A stretch of DNA of 64,000 nt from Trichobilharzia regenti (Eukaryota; Platyhelminthes; Trematoda; Strigeidida; Schistosomatidae): contig OX235264.1 of assembly GCA_944472135.2 (NCBI GenBank), forward strand, positions 94,622,319 through 94,686,318. Direction: 5' to 3'. How positions within the stretch are numbered: position 1 is the first letter of the stretch; the number at the start of each line of letters is the position of its first letter. Below are positions 21,361 through 33,432 of the stretch, piece after piece. Below the pieces are notes generated by a model. That model saw only the letters and a list, made by a program, of their open reading frames with translations, did not search any database and was not told the DNA's origin. The position numbers were made by a program, and so were the translations under genes.

Positions 21361-21543
21361 TCAATCAGCCGAAAGAAATGAATGTGCGCTGAATGTTGAT
21401 AAATCGACGCATAAGATCTCATTGAGGAATCGAGTGGAGATCGCTCCTAGTAGGCGATGATTTCCTGTCAATTCAGTCGATAAATTGCGCTGAAAATTTC
21501 GACAGCGTTCAATTCTCCTAAAGGGTCTGCTAATACAACCCAC
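21361..21543 (-). CDS. Conserved downstream 60-codon frame, copy 3
   Basis: Open version of the frame at 7,306-7,488, with Ile/Leu and Lys/Glu changes (NLSTELTGNHR) and a different tail. Confidence 0.22.
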   Translation of the reverse strand: MGCISRPFRRIERCRNFQRNLSTELTGNHRLLGAISTRFLNEILCVDLSTFSAHSFLSAD

Positions 21544-21880
21544 AATGCTACAAAACTGCCATGGATTTCACATCTCGCTCCGATTTCACACGGAAAAACA
21601 GCACAACATATCCAAGACATGTGAAATCACGCTTGTCACTCAGACCCTACATCGACGGTCGAGGATATATCTACTACTGTATAATACCACTGAATTTTCA
21701 CATCCACTACTCGTCAACTCAATATCGGAGGGCAAATGCCGGTATACAAAACAAGGTTAATAGACGAATATATATTTATTACTATAATATCACAGAATAC
21801 AATGTAATCACAACCAATGTTCAAATCCTTCGGATTGCATGCAATACCGACGCGCGTGTTACGAATCTCCGGCTCGCTGA

Positions 21881-22126
21881 CTACCTTCCATATCGAAACG
21901 GCTCCTTCTGACCTAGTGGTAAAATGGAAGACACAAAAGACATTGAGAGCATTTCACACATAGCAAATTCATATCACAAACACTCAGTCAGCTACTTCAG
22001 CTTGAATCACTCACGTTTATCAATCGCGAGAGTATCGTGTGCCACAGCTGCAAACACTGTGATCAATTGGATGACGAAGATGACGACACCGATGGCCAAT
22101 CTATTTCGTAGACACTTCGACTGCAT
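21881..22126 (-). CDS. Candidate amidated neuropeptide-like precursor, copy 3
   Basis: Exons 22,126-22,015 and 21,912-21,881. The same 47 residues are encoded; AATAAA at 21,780-21,775. This is the only copy without a convergent partner. The 5' untranslated base that is C in copy 1 (GGTCTCC) is T here, a change shared with copies 5 and 6. Confidence 0.65.
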
Positions 22127-22934
22127 TCTCAGTTCTCTGAAGACCGATTATCACACTGTCATACACGATCATCGTCACTCCACCGTATATATACAGTATT
22201 TTGCTGAGCGCACCCACACATACTCACTCACTTATTCTGACATATTATATGGGACAGTGAGACGCATGTAACATGCATGCATGTGTGTGAATTGAGAGGA
22301 GTAGAGTATAGTGAAGCGAATCACCACAGCTGTGCAGTTTCAATCACACCAATCAAGTCACCTCCATTCTCACCAATTGTGAGTGAGATCGAAAGACTTA
22401 CTACGATTGGTTCTACAATTTTCGTAGTCACTTACAACGACGTCATCTCAAACATCAGGTAGTTAGTGGCGACACACGCTCACATCGAGTTGAGGATGTT
22501 GTGAACATTGATTATTCTTTCCCTGATTATACGGATCTGTGTTGAGTGTATTTGTGGTTCAGACTGTGAGTCGATGCATTTGTGAACAGACTACCACGTG
22601 GACCACATGTGACGCCGCCTTCAGTGGTTTCGAACGTCACGATATATCAATTGAAAAACTTTAACATTTCTAGTTTTTGTCAACCGAATGTACTGTGTTA
22701 TTTTAGCTAGGTCTCAACCTCCAATGGAAGTCCTTTTTTCTCGTGATACACTGAGGCGTTTTCAGCATGGGGTCATAAGTTGATCAAGCATCATTTATCG
22801 CACTATATCGTGAACTGAATCTCACAGAAAACGGGATGATTTAGGATGTGGCTATACATATTTTGGTTAGTGATGAATAGCATCAGGTGGGAACGAGTGT
22901 TTGAAATCCTCCGTGCTCAGTCGATAATGAAAAT

Positions 22935-24680
22935 TGATTGATGAAATATATATATATATATATTTATTATTATTATTTTTTCTTTACGCTATGTTTCACC
23001 AAAAATTGGTCAGATATGGATAAATGGAAGGATGCAATAATACGTTGTGTTGGGAAATACAAGTAGAGTAATTCGAATCCGTAGGAAATGGAATTTGAAA
23101 GTGTTCGCTTCTCACAAACACATTGCTCCCGTATGAATCCTTGCCAAAGCAATGATAGTAGGATTCGTATCATTTTGATTCATGCGAAATGGCCGTCCAC
23201 TATCGACATCACTCAGGTCTGACTTTCATCCGTCATCGTTTGTCGTGACATATATCGGTGTAGAAATACCAATCAACAGTGAATCGAAGGCTCTGAGTGG
23301 TAGCATAACAACAAGCAGAATAATTCAGGTATGATTTCTTGTAGTCGAACAACAAACCTACGTGATCATCAAGAGAGAAGTCGAACGATTTCTAGAATAA
23401 CCACATTTGGCTGACAGACTCCATTGTTGGCTGTTGTGCATAAGACCTCCTCAATGCAAACGACTGGTACGTATTTTCACCACAATGTTCACTGATGAGC
23501 ACCAAAACACTAGGGCATGCGCAGCACTCTACTGGAGGCTAGCACACACTTCACCAGCTACTTGACTTAAACAGAACATTTTGTGGGAAACTCTCAACCA
23601 GTCTTGAGACGGTCGCACCAATATCACTCCATATTCATAGCAGCAGTGGTCAAACTAATACTCCTGGAATAGATTCCAAATCATTTCTCAAGGATTTTAT
23701 TTTCTTGCATCAGCTCGAATTTGAGTTGTTTCTGTAGATACTACCCTCGAAAGCCTCCCGAACTTGTTAGCATTATGCCCGTGCTCTCTCGCTTCCTAAT
23801 ACCAGATGTGAATTCGATGCCGGAGACACAATCACTTGGCTACCACATCCAGTCAAATGACTGTGATCGGCTTCTCTTAACATCTATCTTGTTTGTAAAG
23901 GTGAAAATCAAATAAAACTAATTGCTGACACGACAATGATAACGCATATTTCTCACTGATAACAGTAATTAACACATATCATGCCTTTTATGTTTGTGAG
24001 ACAGTAGAGTTTGTGTGATTTTCAGTATTGTCATCAGGTCAGCCTGACTCAACACACCTGGTTATCTGGTGGAAGCCGAAATTTGTGAATTCCGTCAGTG
24101 GGTAGTTTTGTCTGTGTGAATCGATGACTTCTTCAGTTCAGATATTCACATAATATTTCATTGACTTTATCTTTACTTGTAATTCATGATGATGATGATG
24201 ATTATGTCAGTCTGCACACAGTCTGTCTTTCTGACTTCTTCTCCTCATTGATCACTTCATTCTTTAGTGGATGCTATCCCGCTCTTCCATTCACTGATAT
24301 TATAACTTCATTTCATTTATTCAACTTTATTTAATTATAACTTTTTGGTTTCGGAAGGTAACGTACATGCATGAGGCTAATAATCTTGCCACATAAAAAG
24401 ATCTCAATCACCAGAATGATCACTTTTCTCAAAGATTTTTACCTGTTTTTGCATAAATCTAGTTGTATTGCAAACAAATCATGTTATCAGTGACATAAAT
24501 TCAATCAACAATAATTAAAATTCACCATTTCTTATCTTGAACCGTCATCAATCATCCGAATAATCTAATTATATAAAGGCGTATACGAAAATTCATGCTT
24601 CACAACTACTCTCGCCGTCTCACATTTAACACGAAAATATTCTCCTTCATGCTTCACGTTCTGGGCTGCGTTGATTATCT
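22935..24680. repeat. Loop-type module, copy 2
   Basis: Reverse complement of 43,320-45,020 and 61,960-63,690. It begins with an AT dinucleotide run passing into ATT repeats (about 22,945-22,980). Only small frames are present: 23,173-22,973(-), 23,721-23,915(+) and 24,841-24,647(-). None has a recognisable domain. Confidence 0.6.
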
Positions 24681-25066
24681 GCAGTCACTTTAAGTTGGAC
24701 AAAATTATTTGTAAGTAAACGAGTGATTTCAATGTTAGTCGCAGAATCACATAATTCCTGATATGCGTCACTGTTGCTCGTTCGCACCACAGAATAGATG
24801 TCAGTACAAGCACAGAAATACGATAAACAACCCTGTACCATCGATGATTTTGCTATTCATGTGAATACGTGATGTAGTATATACTGCAATCCAGTTTCGA
24901 ATCCTCACGAATATAACAGCTCAAATAGTTTTCCTACATCTTTGGATATTTGACTTCGACATCAGCGACTCCAACAGTCTATGACACCGTTTGAAATCTA
25001 TCGATGCAGTCTGAGTATTCATCTATGTCCTCCCATCATAGATAGCTATTTCATTCACTAAGCCAT

Positions 25067-25258
25067 TTACGACTTTGTTATTGCGAGTGGTATCAGGACA
25101 AGAAGTATTTCAATATATTTTTCGTAACACCTATAGCTAAGCCCACAAATCTCCTGTCGTGCTGACATCACCAAGCATAAATCTATACTTGATTGAGTCC
25201 TGGTCATTGGTCGATAGATGAGCGTTAATTGACAATTATAAACTCGTGACACTACCAC
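25067..25258 (-). CDS. Unknown 63-codon frame, copy 2
   Basis: Contains TRTQSSIDLC and CGLSYRCYEKYIEI and ends LAITKS. Opens at GTG. Open also at 13,331-13,531(-) and 61,382-61,573(+). Unrecognised. Confidence 0.2.
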   Translation of the reverse strand: MVVSRVYNCQLTLIYRPMTRTQSSIDLCLVMSARQEICGLSYRCYEKYIEILLVLIPLAITKS

Positions 25259-25419
25259 TTTATTCCTGATTGAAGCAAGTGGTTCTAATGAATGGATTTT
25301 CTTACATTCTGGTGCTTGATTAGCTGTTGTGACTATCTGTGTCTAGGATGTCAGGTGTGCCATCTGCAATCACATTGCTTGGAGATGATGAATAGCCGGG
25401 AATTTGCAGAAAATATCAA

Positions 25420-25662
25420 TTATGGATGACTGGATCTACTTGAAAAGCACTCTCTGAATGATGGCTTGTTCAGAACACACATTGAGTATACTTGATTCGG
25501 TTTATCATAGAAGCCAGCCTGTGCACTTCTCAAGAGCCTCAAACGAGCGGTAGGTAACAATTTCCACCGAATGTTAGAAAAATGTTTGAACTGAATACTG
25601 CAAATGGCGTGTGAAACACGAAAAGCACTTTCAACACGCCTCAGTTTTCGACCAACAGACAC
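25420..25662 (-). CDS. Unknown 80-codon basic frame, copy 2
   Basis: Arg/Lys-rich frame with FSNIRWKLLPTARLRLL and QVYSMCVLNKPSF, ending SSRSSHP. The residues are the same at 60,978-61,220(+). Opens at GTG, so this is probably not a complete gene. Unrecognised. Confidence 0.25.
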   Translation of the reverse strand: MSVGRKLRRVESAFRVSHAICSIQFKHFSNIRWKLLPTARLRLLRSAQAGFYDKPNQVYSMCVLNKPSFRECFSSRSSHP

Positions 25663-26664
25663 GTTGTCTCCATACTGAAGATCAGATCACCAGGACCAAC
25701 CAAAAACCCATCACCCAATATATGTGAAGGGGGAAACGGATATTGACTAGAGACCATTCAGTGGAATCTGCTAGTGCACGCGTAAACAAGAAGATATCGA
25801 GTTTTGATTGAGGTTAACTTACTCTGCAGTTATCGAATCCCTTCTTCAGATCGCTGGAGGGTAATTACCATTGTGAACATTCACTTCTACTACTTGCTGT
25901 CAACATGTGTTATAAGCCCTTCGCGGCATAAATATATTCCGCAGACCTGTGCAGCCTTTTCTCAACAACTGCTGTCAGTGTCTCCATACTGTATGTCAAG
26001 CTCCAGATGAGATTTATTCAGCAATACGGTACTTTCACAATGCTGCGTCAAGAATAACTTGTTTGAAGATACATATCATAAGAAGTCGTCAACATAATCT
26101 TTCTCTCCATATTGAGGACCAGATGACCAGAAAGCCTAACCAAGTAGGATTGACACAGCTGGTTACTCAACAAGTGAGTTCAAGGGTGGCATTGACGAGA
26201 TCTTTTGAGGAGGATATCAAAGCATTTGTACTATCCTGAGGTCAATTCAACAGGACATTTGGCAACAGGAGGAAACGAAGATGTGCTACCGAAGCCGTTT
26301 GTTGTGTTCACAACACTAGGGAATATACATAAAATAATAATATATAAAATCGAAGAGAATAATAATCCTACATCAGATATGGCTTCCATCTTCAGTCAGA
26401 ACTCACAGCTGCTTGTCCTTTCTCACCATCTGAAATTCACTATGTTGCTATTAATGCTGTTGATGGAAGTCAACAGGCTGTTGAAAATTCTTTCCATGAC
26501 GCATGCCTCAATTATCTGATACATAGTGAAGCACTGATTTCAGATCAGTTTTCAATATCCGGATCTTTTTTCTGATACTCATTGCACTAGATTTACATAG
26601 TGGTTTCAGAAGAATGTAGCTCTAACATATGAACAACAAAATGGAGGGGATATTATTTGAACTC

Positions 26665-26853
26665 CTACAACATATTTCTCAAATGATGAAAAACTGCAAT
26701 AGAAGTGATCGAATATTTGTCAGGTGGGAGGAGTAGATTGACTTCAGCAGTTGTGTGGTGACAATATGGTGTACTAATGAACAATAGAATGTGCACCAAA
26801 AGTGTCTCCAAGTAAATCATGCTACTGTACAATGCCATATATCCAATAGACAT
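26665..26853 (-). CDS. Small ATG frame with hydrophobic N-terminus, copy 1
   Basis: 62 codons from a true ATG on the minus strand. The first ~31 residues are hydrophobic (YLETLLVHILLFIST) and end near a cysteine, as in a signal peptide or anchor. The remainder includes EVNLLLPPDKYSITS. The residues are identical in the copy at 58,771-58,959(+). No family recognised; it may be a first exon. Confidence 0.3.
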   Translation of the reverse strand: MSIGYMALYSSMIYLETLLVHILLFISTPYCHHTTAEVNLLLPPDKYSITSIAVFHHLRNML

Positions 26854-26869
26854 ATAATAATGCGTTACA

Positions 26870-28420
26870 TTCCTAGTTGTCTGTGAAAGTTGAATAAGAT
26901 GAGTACTGGTCGAGGTAAAAATCCTGATTTCTTTAACAACATATTCTGGATTATTGAGTCATTGTAGTGTGAGTATATGAGTAGTACACAGCTGAAAAAT
27001 ACAAGTACATTGAATACGGATATTGACTGAGATTGTGATAAGAAATGCTTGACTAACTAGAGGCTAACTAAAATATTGACAGCACAGATTTAGATGTCTG
27101 TCACTACTAGGAGTTCAACACAATGCTACCAGTTATAATCTTACAAACTGTATGACATGTGCAAATCGTAAAATCTGTTTAAGGATGGGGAAGAATAGAG
27201 GCTTGCACTGAGAGCATAAGTCTGAATCCTACAGGTGCGGCTAAATATAATGAGCGCTGATCTCACCAGAATAATGCCCAAATTCTTCTCAAGTAAACTA
27301 ATTCAAACAGCAAGTTAACAAAAATAGAAGATTGTGGTGGCGTGGTGAAGGGAATCAGTTGGAGTACTACTAATACCGAATAATAATTGAAAGTGAAATG
27401 AAGTAAAAATAATACACATCACCTCTAGACAGATAGGGAGCTTTGCACACTAAACAATTCCATGTTTAAGGCAAATATATTACCAATCCTGCATTACTGA
27501 GATTCTTACTCCCTTTTATTCCTGTCCCTACGTCACATCAAATGGAACAAAAAGTTTCAAGAAAACATTTCACCTTCACTCCCTTCTTTCCCGTCATTTT
27601 AAACTGGTTCCACAATTATCCACAATCTGTCATTTTATGTTCACACTTGAATCATAATATGTCACTCACATGCGTCTATCTCGTCACTTACCACTATATT
27701 TCTACACGACTGCATGATGTCTGATATCACACTGAGATCCACTCAGTATACGCTCGTTCAGTGTCAGTTAACGTTCCGCATAGTGCATGCTCGGTTACCA
27801 CGTTCGTTGGCAGGAATCATTGTTATTCGCCTGTTGCCCTTCAGGCTATCTAATCTTCCTTATCGAGTGAGAACAGGTGTTCATGAAAATCCGAGACTGT
27901 CTGTATAATGTGCTGTCTGTGAGGATCTCTCAAAGTGCCTGGGAAATATAAAGGCATTGACTTGAAATTAGTGTTTGGAAATCGGATCTCACTACATCCC
28001 CCTAAATGCTGTAGATCACCACACTGGTATCAGGGTAACGAACCATTATTTGCCTATCTGATCTTATCACCGCAGTATTTGGAATCCACATCCATGACTC
28101 TTTTACTTGAATGAGTGCTGCCTGAGTGGGATGGTGAAAGAGATGACTTCCGTTAGATTTGCTCTCTTGAAGGTGGTTGACGACTCTGTTATTGTAGTGA
28201 TACTGGACGGATTTCCTGAAGCTATAAAGAGAAGTAATGACCAGTGGGATCAGTTATATCAAGTTGAAGTCAGTGACGATTGAAGGCATAAGAGTGGGCA
28301 GCAATACATAAGGAAATAGCGAACATAGGCTGGATTCCACATTCATTGTAATGTTATTTCGACAACGCTTAAATGCAGTCAACGTCAAAATTGAGAAGAT
28401 TCAGAAAAGCCCACCCAAGT
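26870..28420. repeat. Arm sequence without recognisable gene
   Basis: Present inverted at 57,210-58,750. Frames at 27,542-27,724 and 27,714-27,908 are open in both arms but have no domain and start within one another; I treat them as chance. Confidence 0.4.
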
Positions 28421-28426
28421 AAAATG

Positions 28427-28648
28427 TCATAAAATAACATGAGCATTGCTAAAGATAATCAGTCGAGCTAAATGAATATAGACATACTGCGATAATTCGA
28501 CACATGACACCTCATTGAGGAATCGAGTGGAGGTCGCTCCTAGTACACGATGATTTCCTGTCAATTTAGTCGATATATTGCGCTGAAAATTACGACAGCG
28601 TTCAATTCTCTCAAAAGGTTTCATAATACACCAAACAACGCTATACAA
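28427..28648 (-). CDS. Diverged relative of the downstream 60-codon frame
   Basis: 73 codons with KPFERIERCRNFQRNISTKL then GATSTRFLNEVSCVEL and a new hydrophobic tail. It is identical in the opposite arm at 56,983-57,204. Compared with the 7,306 family it has several substitutions but no frame break. Confidence 0.25.
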   Translation of the reverse strand: MYSVVWCIMKPFERIERCRNFQRNISTKLTGNHRVLGATSTRFLNEVSCVELSQYVYIHLARLIIFSNAHVIL

Positions 28649-29155
28649 CTGGCACGGATTTCAGATCTCGATCAAATTACACACAGAGTTACTGGAAATA
28701 ATTTACTGATATCACACATATCACTGGTGAGTTCAAGAGTGGCATCGACGAGGTAGTTCCAGGAGGATATCAAAGCCTTTGTACTATCCTGACGTCAGTT
28801 CAACAGAAGTTAAGGAAAGAAGATGAAAAAGAGATGTGGTACCGAATTATTTCTTGTGTTACGAACACCAGGAAATATACATACATACAACAAAACAGCC
28901 CAAGTACATTCTCACCAATTGTGAGTCCATTTCACAGAATAGAAAATGTACCACAGTTGTCAGTGAACTGTGTTCTTTGGAATGTTCACTTCTGGCTTCT
29001 GAATCCATTACTGTTGATTTGTTCAGATTATGATTCGCCGTAAGTGTGTCCTTCAATGCAATCTCCGATATTAATCGTCGTCGTCGTCGTCGACGTGGGG
29101 ATGTTGTGAATTCATGAATTTCGCCTACAATCAGATCGTCGTTCACAATGCCTTA

Positions 29156-29383
29156 TTACGAATGAACATGGAGAATGACACTCAGAGTACTTTTCCATAC
29201 GAACAGTGAAAATCCGTATTCTATCCCAAGAGTAACCCGAATATCCCTCATAAACATGTGCACCACAAAAATACCATAAATACTTGTAAGTGTAGCTGAT
29301 AAACTGTAAACAGGCAGGTAGTTGTGCAGAGGGCTACTCGTGTTTAATAATTCATTTAGTCGTCCTACTGGAGGTGGCGACAT
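29156..29383 (-). CDS. Putative membrane protein exon, shortened form
   Basis: Keeps the last ~70 codons of the 5,262-5,745 frame, including all of the final hydrophobic segments and the HVHS stop. About 370 bases corresponding to 5,160-5,530 are missing, with a junction at GTCGCCA/CCTCC. The same deletion is present at 56,248-56,475. Confidence 0.3.
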   Translation of the reverse strand: MSPPPVGRLNELLNTSSPLHNYLPVYSLSATLTSIYGIFVVHMFMRDIRVTLGIEYGFSLFVWKSTLSVILHVHS

Positions 29384-29442
29384 TTTATCATATAGAAGAT
29401 ACTATCAAAACTGGGGAGCACAGATATTCATAGAGTGATTCA

Positions 29443-29631
29443 CTATATCAGTGAATTTGTGGTCCAATTTAAGAAATCAAAGTCTTTCCTGGCTGGCCTG
29501 TATCCATATTTATCCCTGACCGTGGAATGTCCGTCCAACAGTTTTCGAAGGAGAGTTGTAATAATAATTCGTTGATAGCGTTGCGAGAAAATAATGTCAC
29601 TGCAAGAACTCAACACTATTTCCCCCTCCAT
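29443..29631 (-). CDS. Unknown 63-codon ATG frame, copy 2
   Basis: Same frame as 4,904-5,095, intact apart from a one-codon shorter end. Confidence 0.18.
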   Translation of the reverse strand: MEGEIVLSSCSDIIFSQRYQRIIITTLLRKLLDGHSTVRDKYGYRPARKDFDFLNWTTNSLI

Positions 29632-30299
29632 TTAGTGTTTTCCTTATGAGAGTAACATCACAGCCTGTATGTGATGGAGAGACTCGTCGCGTGATTCGTG
29701 ACAAGCGATTCAAGTTGGTCACATAATTCGTATGTGAATTCAATCTCTCGTCAATGAAGCTGGGAAATCAAGACAGAGAGAAAGAGAGGAATGGGAGACC
29801 GAAATTCGAGAAGAGGGATGCATTCTCTGAACACTGAAGTGCACAATGAGGAGAGGAAGTCAGGAAGACAGACTGTGTGCAGACTGACATCATCATCATC
29901 ATGAATTACAGGTAAAGATAAAGTCAATGAAATATTATGTGAATATCTGAACTGAACAACTCATCGATTCACACAGACAAAACTACCCACTGACGGAATT
30001 CACAAATTTCGGCTTCCACCAGATAACCAGGTGTGTTGAGTCAGGCTGACCTGATGACATTACTGAAAATCACACAAAATCTACTGTCTCACAAACATAA
30101 AAGGCATGATATGTGTTAATTACTGTTATCAGTGAGAAATATGCGTTATCATTGTCGTGTCAGCAATTAGTTTTATTTGATTTTCACCTTTACAAACAAG
30201 ATAGATGTTAAGAGAAGCCGATCACAGTCATTTGACTGGATGTGGTAGCCAAGTGATTGTGTTTCTGTCATCACATATTATCATTAGTATTGTCTCTAT

Positions 30300-30941
30300 C
30301 TTTTTGTTATCGGAAAGTTGGGCTTCAGGTGCACGTCTCCACCGCGTTCGGTTCTCTGTCAACATTTCCAGTAGGCTTCCAGTCTACCCATAACTCATAT
30401 CTCTTCTTCACATTGGAGTCTGTAGTTTGTTTGAGGTGCTCCTCATGACACGCCAAATCTCTGATCCATAAATTAGCACTGAATTCACATTCGAGTCGAT
30501 AATTCGGATCTCATTATTCATCCTGAGTGCTGTCGATTTCCACACAGATTTGAGAGAAGTGAAAGCTTGACTTGCCTTCCCGATCCTTGATTTGATATAC
30601 TCCTCATTTCTGTCCGCCAGTAGTTTGAACAATGCTTTTCAGGTCGGTTGGTAGACGGGTGAAGGAGGTCGCTTCTTTCAGGTTTCTCCCATTTATGCTG
30701 ATTGTCGTCTGTTTTTGTTGCTGTTGCTGTTGGCCAGGAATCTTCATCATCTCTGTCTATTTTATGTTCACCTGGATTCCTGCCATCCTTGTATGCTGCT
30801 TTTTACTTGTCATCTTCCACTTTGTGAGAAATCAGAGAAATGTCATCGGCAAAGCCCACACCAACTTTTGTGTAGCTCCGTTTCTTTCCTGTGTCGATCC
30901 CGCCCACCACTGTTTGTCGCATTATCCAGTCTACCTGAAAT
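30300..30941 (-). pseudogene. RTE RT fragment with FADD box, copy 3
   Basis: Reverse complement of 3,594-4,235 (sum 34,535). The connector frame 30,632-30,408 starts at the same ATG and reads GKASQAFTSLKSVW. Confidence 0.7.
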
Positions 30942-31089
30942 CAGGAAAACCAATTGAGATAGTGATTTGTAGTGATTTCGATAGGAGACGGCTGTTTCGC
31001 ATGAATCAAAATCATGCGAATCTTTCTCTTATTGATTTGACAACGACGACCATCAAGGACATGTCGTGTGATGACCGAATTATTTCTTT

Positions 31090-33432
31090 TCCTCTGTTTC
31101 TCCCTGTGAGCAGATAACACAAGACTTGATCTCATCATGGGTACAAAACCTATCGGAGAGATGAATTCAAATTCAGAACTCTTTGCCGACTTCTGCGCCT
31201 TCAACTAACTTGTGATTGGTGTCAGTGTATTCAAGCACAAATATATCCACAAGTCTACATTGGTGTCACTAGATGGGCAAACCCAAAAAACCAAATTGAC
31301 TTCATCTCAATTTCAAGGAAGTCCAGGCGCAGCCTACTGAACAAAAAAGTGAGAAGATGAGCAGACGTTGGCTCAGACCTCTATCTCGTACAAGGGACAA
31401 TCCAAATCAAATTAAAAGCTTTCAGTGAAACAGGTGCTGGAGATAGACCACAAGCCAATTTCAACAATCAAAAACTGAAGGACCAGGCTACAAAGGACAT
31501 CTTCATTGCAAACATAAGGGAAAAAGCCAAGACACAAATCAACACTAGCGAAGATGTCGGTGTCGAAAAGCACTGGGACAACTGGAAAACGGTGTGGAAT
31601 CAAACCTGCACGGAAGTTCTAGGCAGAAAGAAGAGACAGGACAAACAGTGGCTCACTACGGACACTTGGAAACTAATAGAAGAAAGAAGGACAGTGAAAC
31701 AATAGATAATCCAGCGCACCGACGAGCAACAGAAACAGGAGTTGAATGCTAGCTACAATACGCTGAGCAAAAGAGTAAAGAAGAGTGCCAGGGAAGACAA
31801 AAGAAAATATTATGGAACCATGGCAAACGAAGCAGAACAAGCTGCAGGTAAAGGAAACCTCGCCACACTCTACCAAACAACTAGGAACATATCGGGCAGA
31901 AGTTCGACACAGATTAAGCCAATAAAGGACGACAATGGAAAGTCAATCACCAAAGAGGTGGAGCAAAGAACACACTGGGCTGAAAACTTCAAAAGACTTC
32001 TAAATCGACCGCCACCTACATACAACGCGCCCAACAATACCAACAACGGAAGCAGAACTACGAGTGAACATCGACCCCCCGATGAACTCAGAGGTCCTGA
32101 ATGCAATCAAGATGTTAAAAGCTGGAAAGGCAGCAGGACCAGATGGAATCTCAGCAGAAGCATTGAAAATGGACCCTGGATGCAGAAATCCGACCGGTAC
32201 AAGCTGGATTCAGGAGAAACAAGTCATGCATTGATCAAATCGCCACACTACGGATCATCATTGAAAAAAACTTGGAATGGCAGTCACCCCTCTGTCTCAA
32301 CTTCATCGACTTTGAAAAGGCCTTCGATAGCACAGCGTCGATCGAGAGGTGATTTGGCAACTACTTCGCTATTACGGGCTGCCATCGACAATTATACATC
32401 TCATCCAACAATTATACGACAATGCTGCATGCCAAGTAATCCACAACGGGAAACTTACGGAAGCCTTCGAAGTGAGGACAGGAGTGAGGCAAGGCTGTCT
32501 ATTATCGCCAATGATCTTCCTGATTGCAGTAGACCGGATAATGCGACAGACAACGGGCAATGAGGAAACAGGCATAAAATGAACTCACACAAAAAACTCG
32601 GAGGATCTGGACTTCGTCGATGATATATGTCTGATTTCCACAAACTGGAAGATATGCAAGTGAAAAGCAACAAGCTGGCAGAAGAAGCATGAAAGATAGG
32701 ACTTCAAGTGAACATAGATAAACAAGAGGTGATGAAGATTCTTGGCCAACACCAACAGCAGCAACAACAACAGACGACAGTCAGTAATAATGGGAAGAAC
32801 CTGAAAGAAACAACTTCCTTTACCAACCTACGTAGGAAGCATAGTCGCAACTACAGGCGGACGGAATTGACGAAGATTTTAAAGCCAGAATCGGAAAAGC
32901 AAGACTAGCTTTCAATACTTTTAAGTCTGTGTGGAGGTCAACAGCACTCAGCATGAAAATGAAAATAAGATCCGGATTTTCAACCTTAATGTGAACTAAG
33001 TTCTACTCACTGCACGGATCAGAGATTTGACGCGTCATAATCAGCATCTCGAACAAATTTCAGACCTTCATTAACAGTTGTCTTCGCTCAATACTCAAGA
33101 TCAGATGACCAGAAAAGATCACCAACAAAGATCTCTGGGAGCGAACCAACCAGGAACCGATTGTGAAACAAATAGGCAGAAATAAATGTAGATGGATTGG
33201 CCACACGCTGAGGAAACCATCAAGTGACATCACTTGATAAGCCCTCGAGTGGAAACCGAAAAGGAAGCGGCGAGTTGGTCGTTAAAAATGACTTGGAAGA
33301 CGTCATGTGAGGAGGGGAAGAAAGCATGTGGGCAGACTTGGAGCGGAGTGAAAAAGTTGGTAGAAAACCGAAGGCGCAGCTGAAGCCCTCTGTTCCTCTA
33401 GGAATTAAAGGATATCATAATAATAAATAATA
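31090..33432 (+). pseudogene. Decayed RTE-clade retrotransposon, longer copy
   Basis: Duplicate of 1-1,905 with about 440 more bases at the 5' side. That extra part has a decayed endonuclease C-terminal region: YIHKSTLVSLDGQ near 31,240-31,280, then several stops. The internal deletion, frame changes and 3' ATAATAATAAATAAT tail are the same as in the first copy, so both descend from one insertion that was later duplicated. It is 5' truncated and starts exactly where the outer palindrome arm ends (31,089). Confidence 0.85.

Larger units (their letters stand above)
22640..31089 (+). repeat. Outer palindrome, left arm
   Basis: Reverse complement of 55,114-64,000. Coordinates sum to about 85,630 around 26.6-29.1 kb and 86,200-86,640 elsewhere, because each arm has private indels: about 1.3 kb extra near 59.5-60.8 kb on the right, and about 530 bases extra near 29.65-30.18 kb on the left. 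It ends at 31,089, where the RTE element begins. Confidence 0.85.

Noticed and set aside
22940..22985. AT dinucleotide run as an origin or special site
   Set aside because: Simple repeat whose length differs between copies (11,955, 22,950, 45,010, 63,670). Nothing else supports a function.
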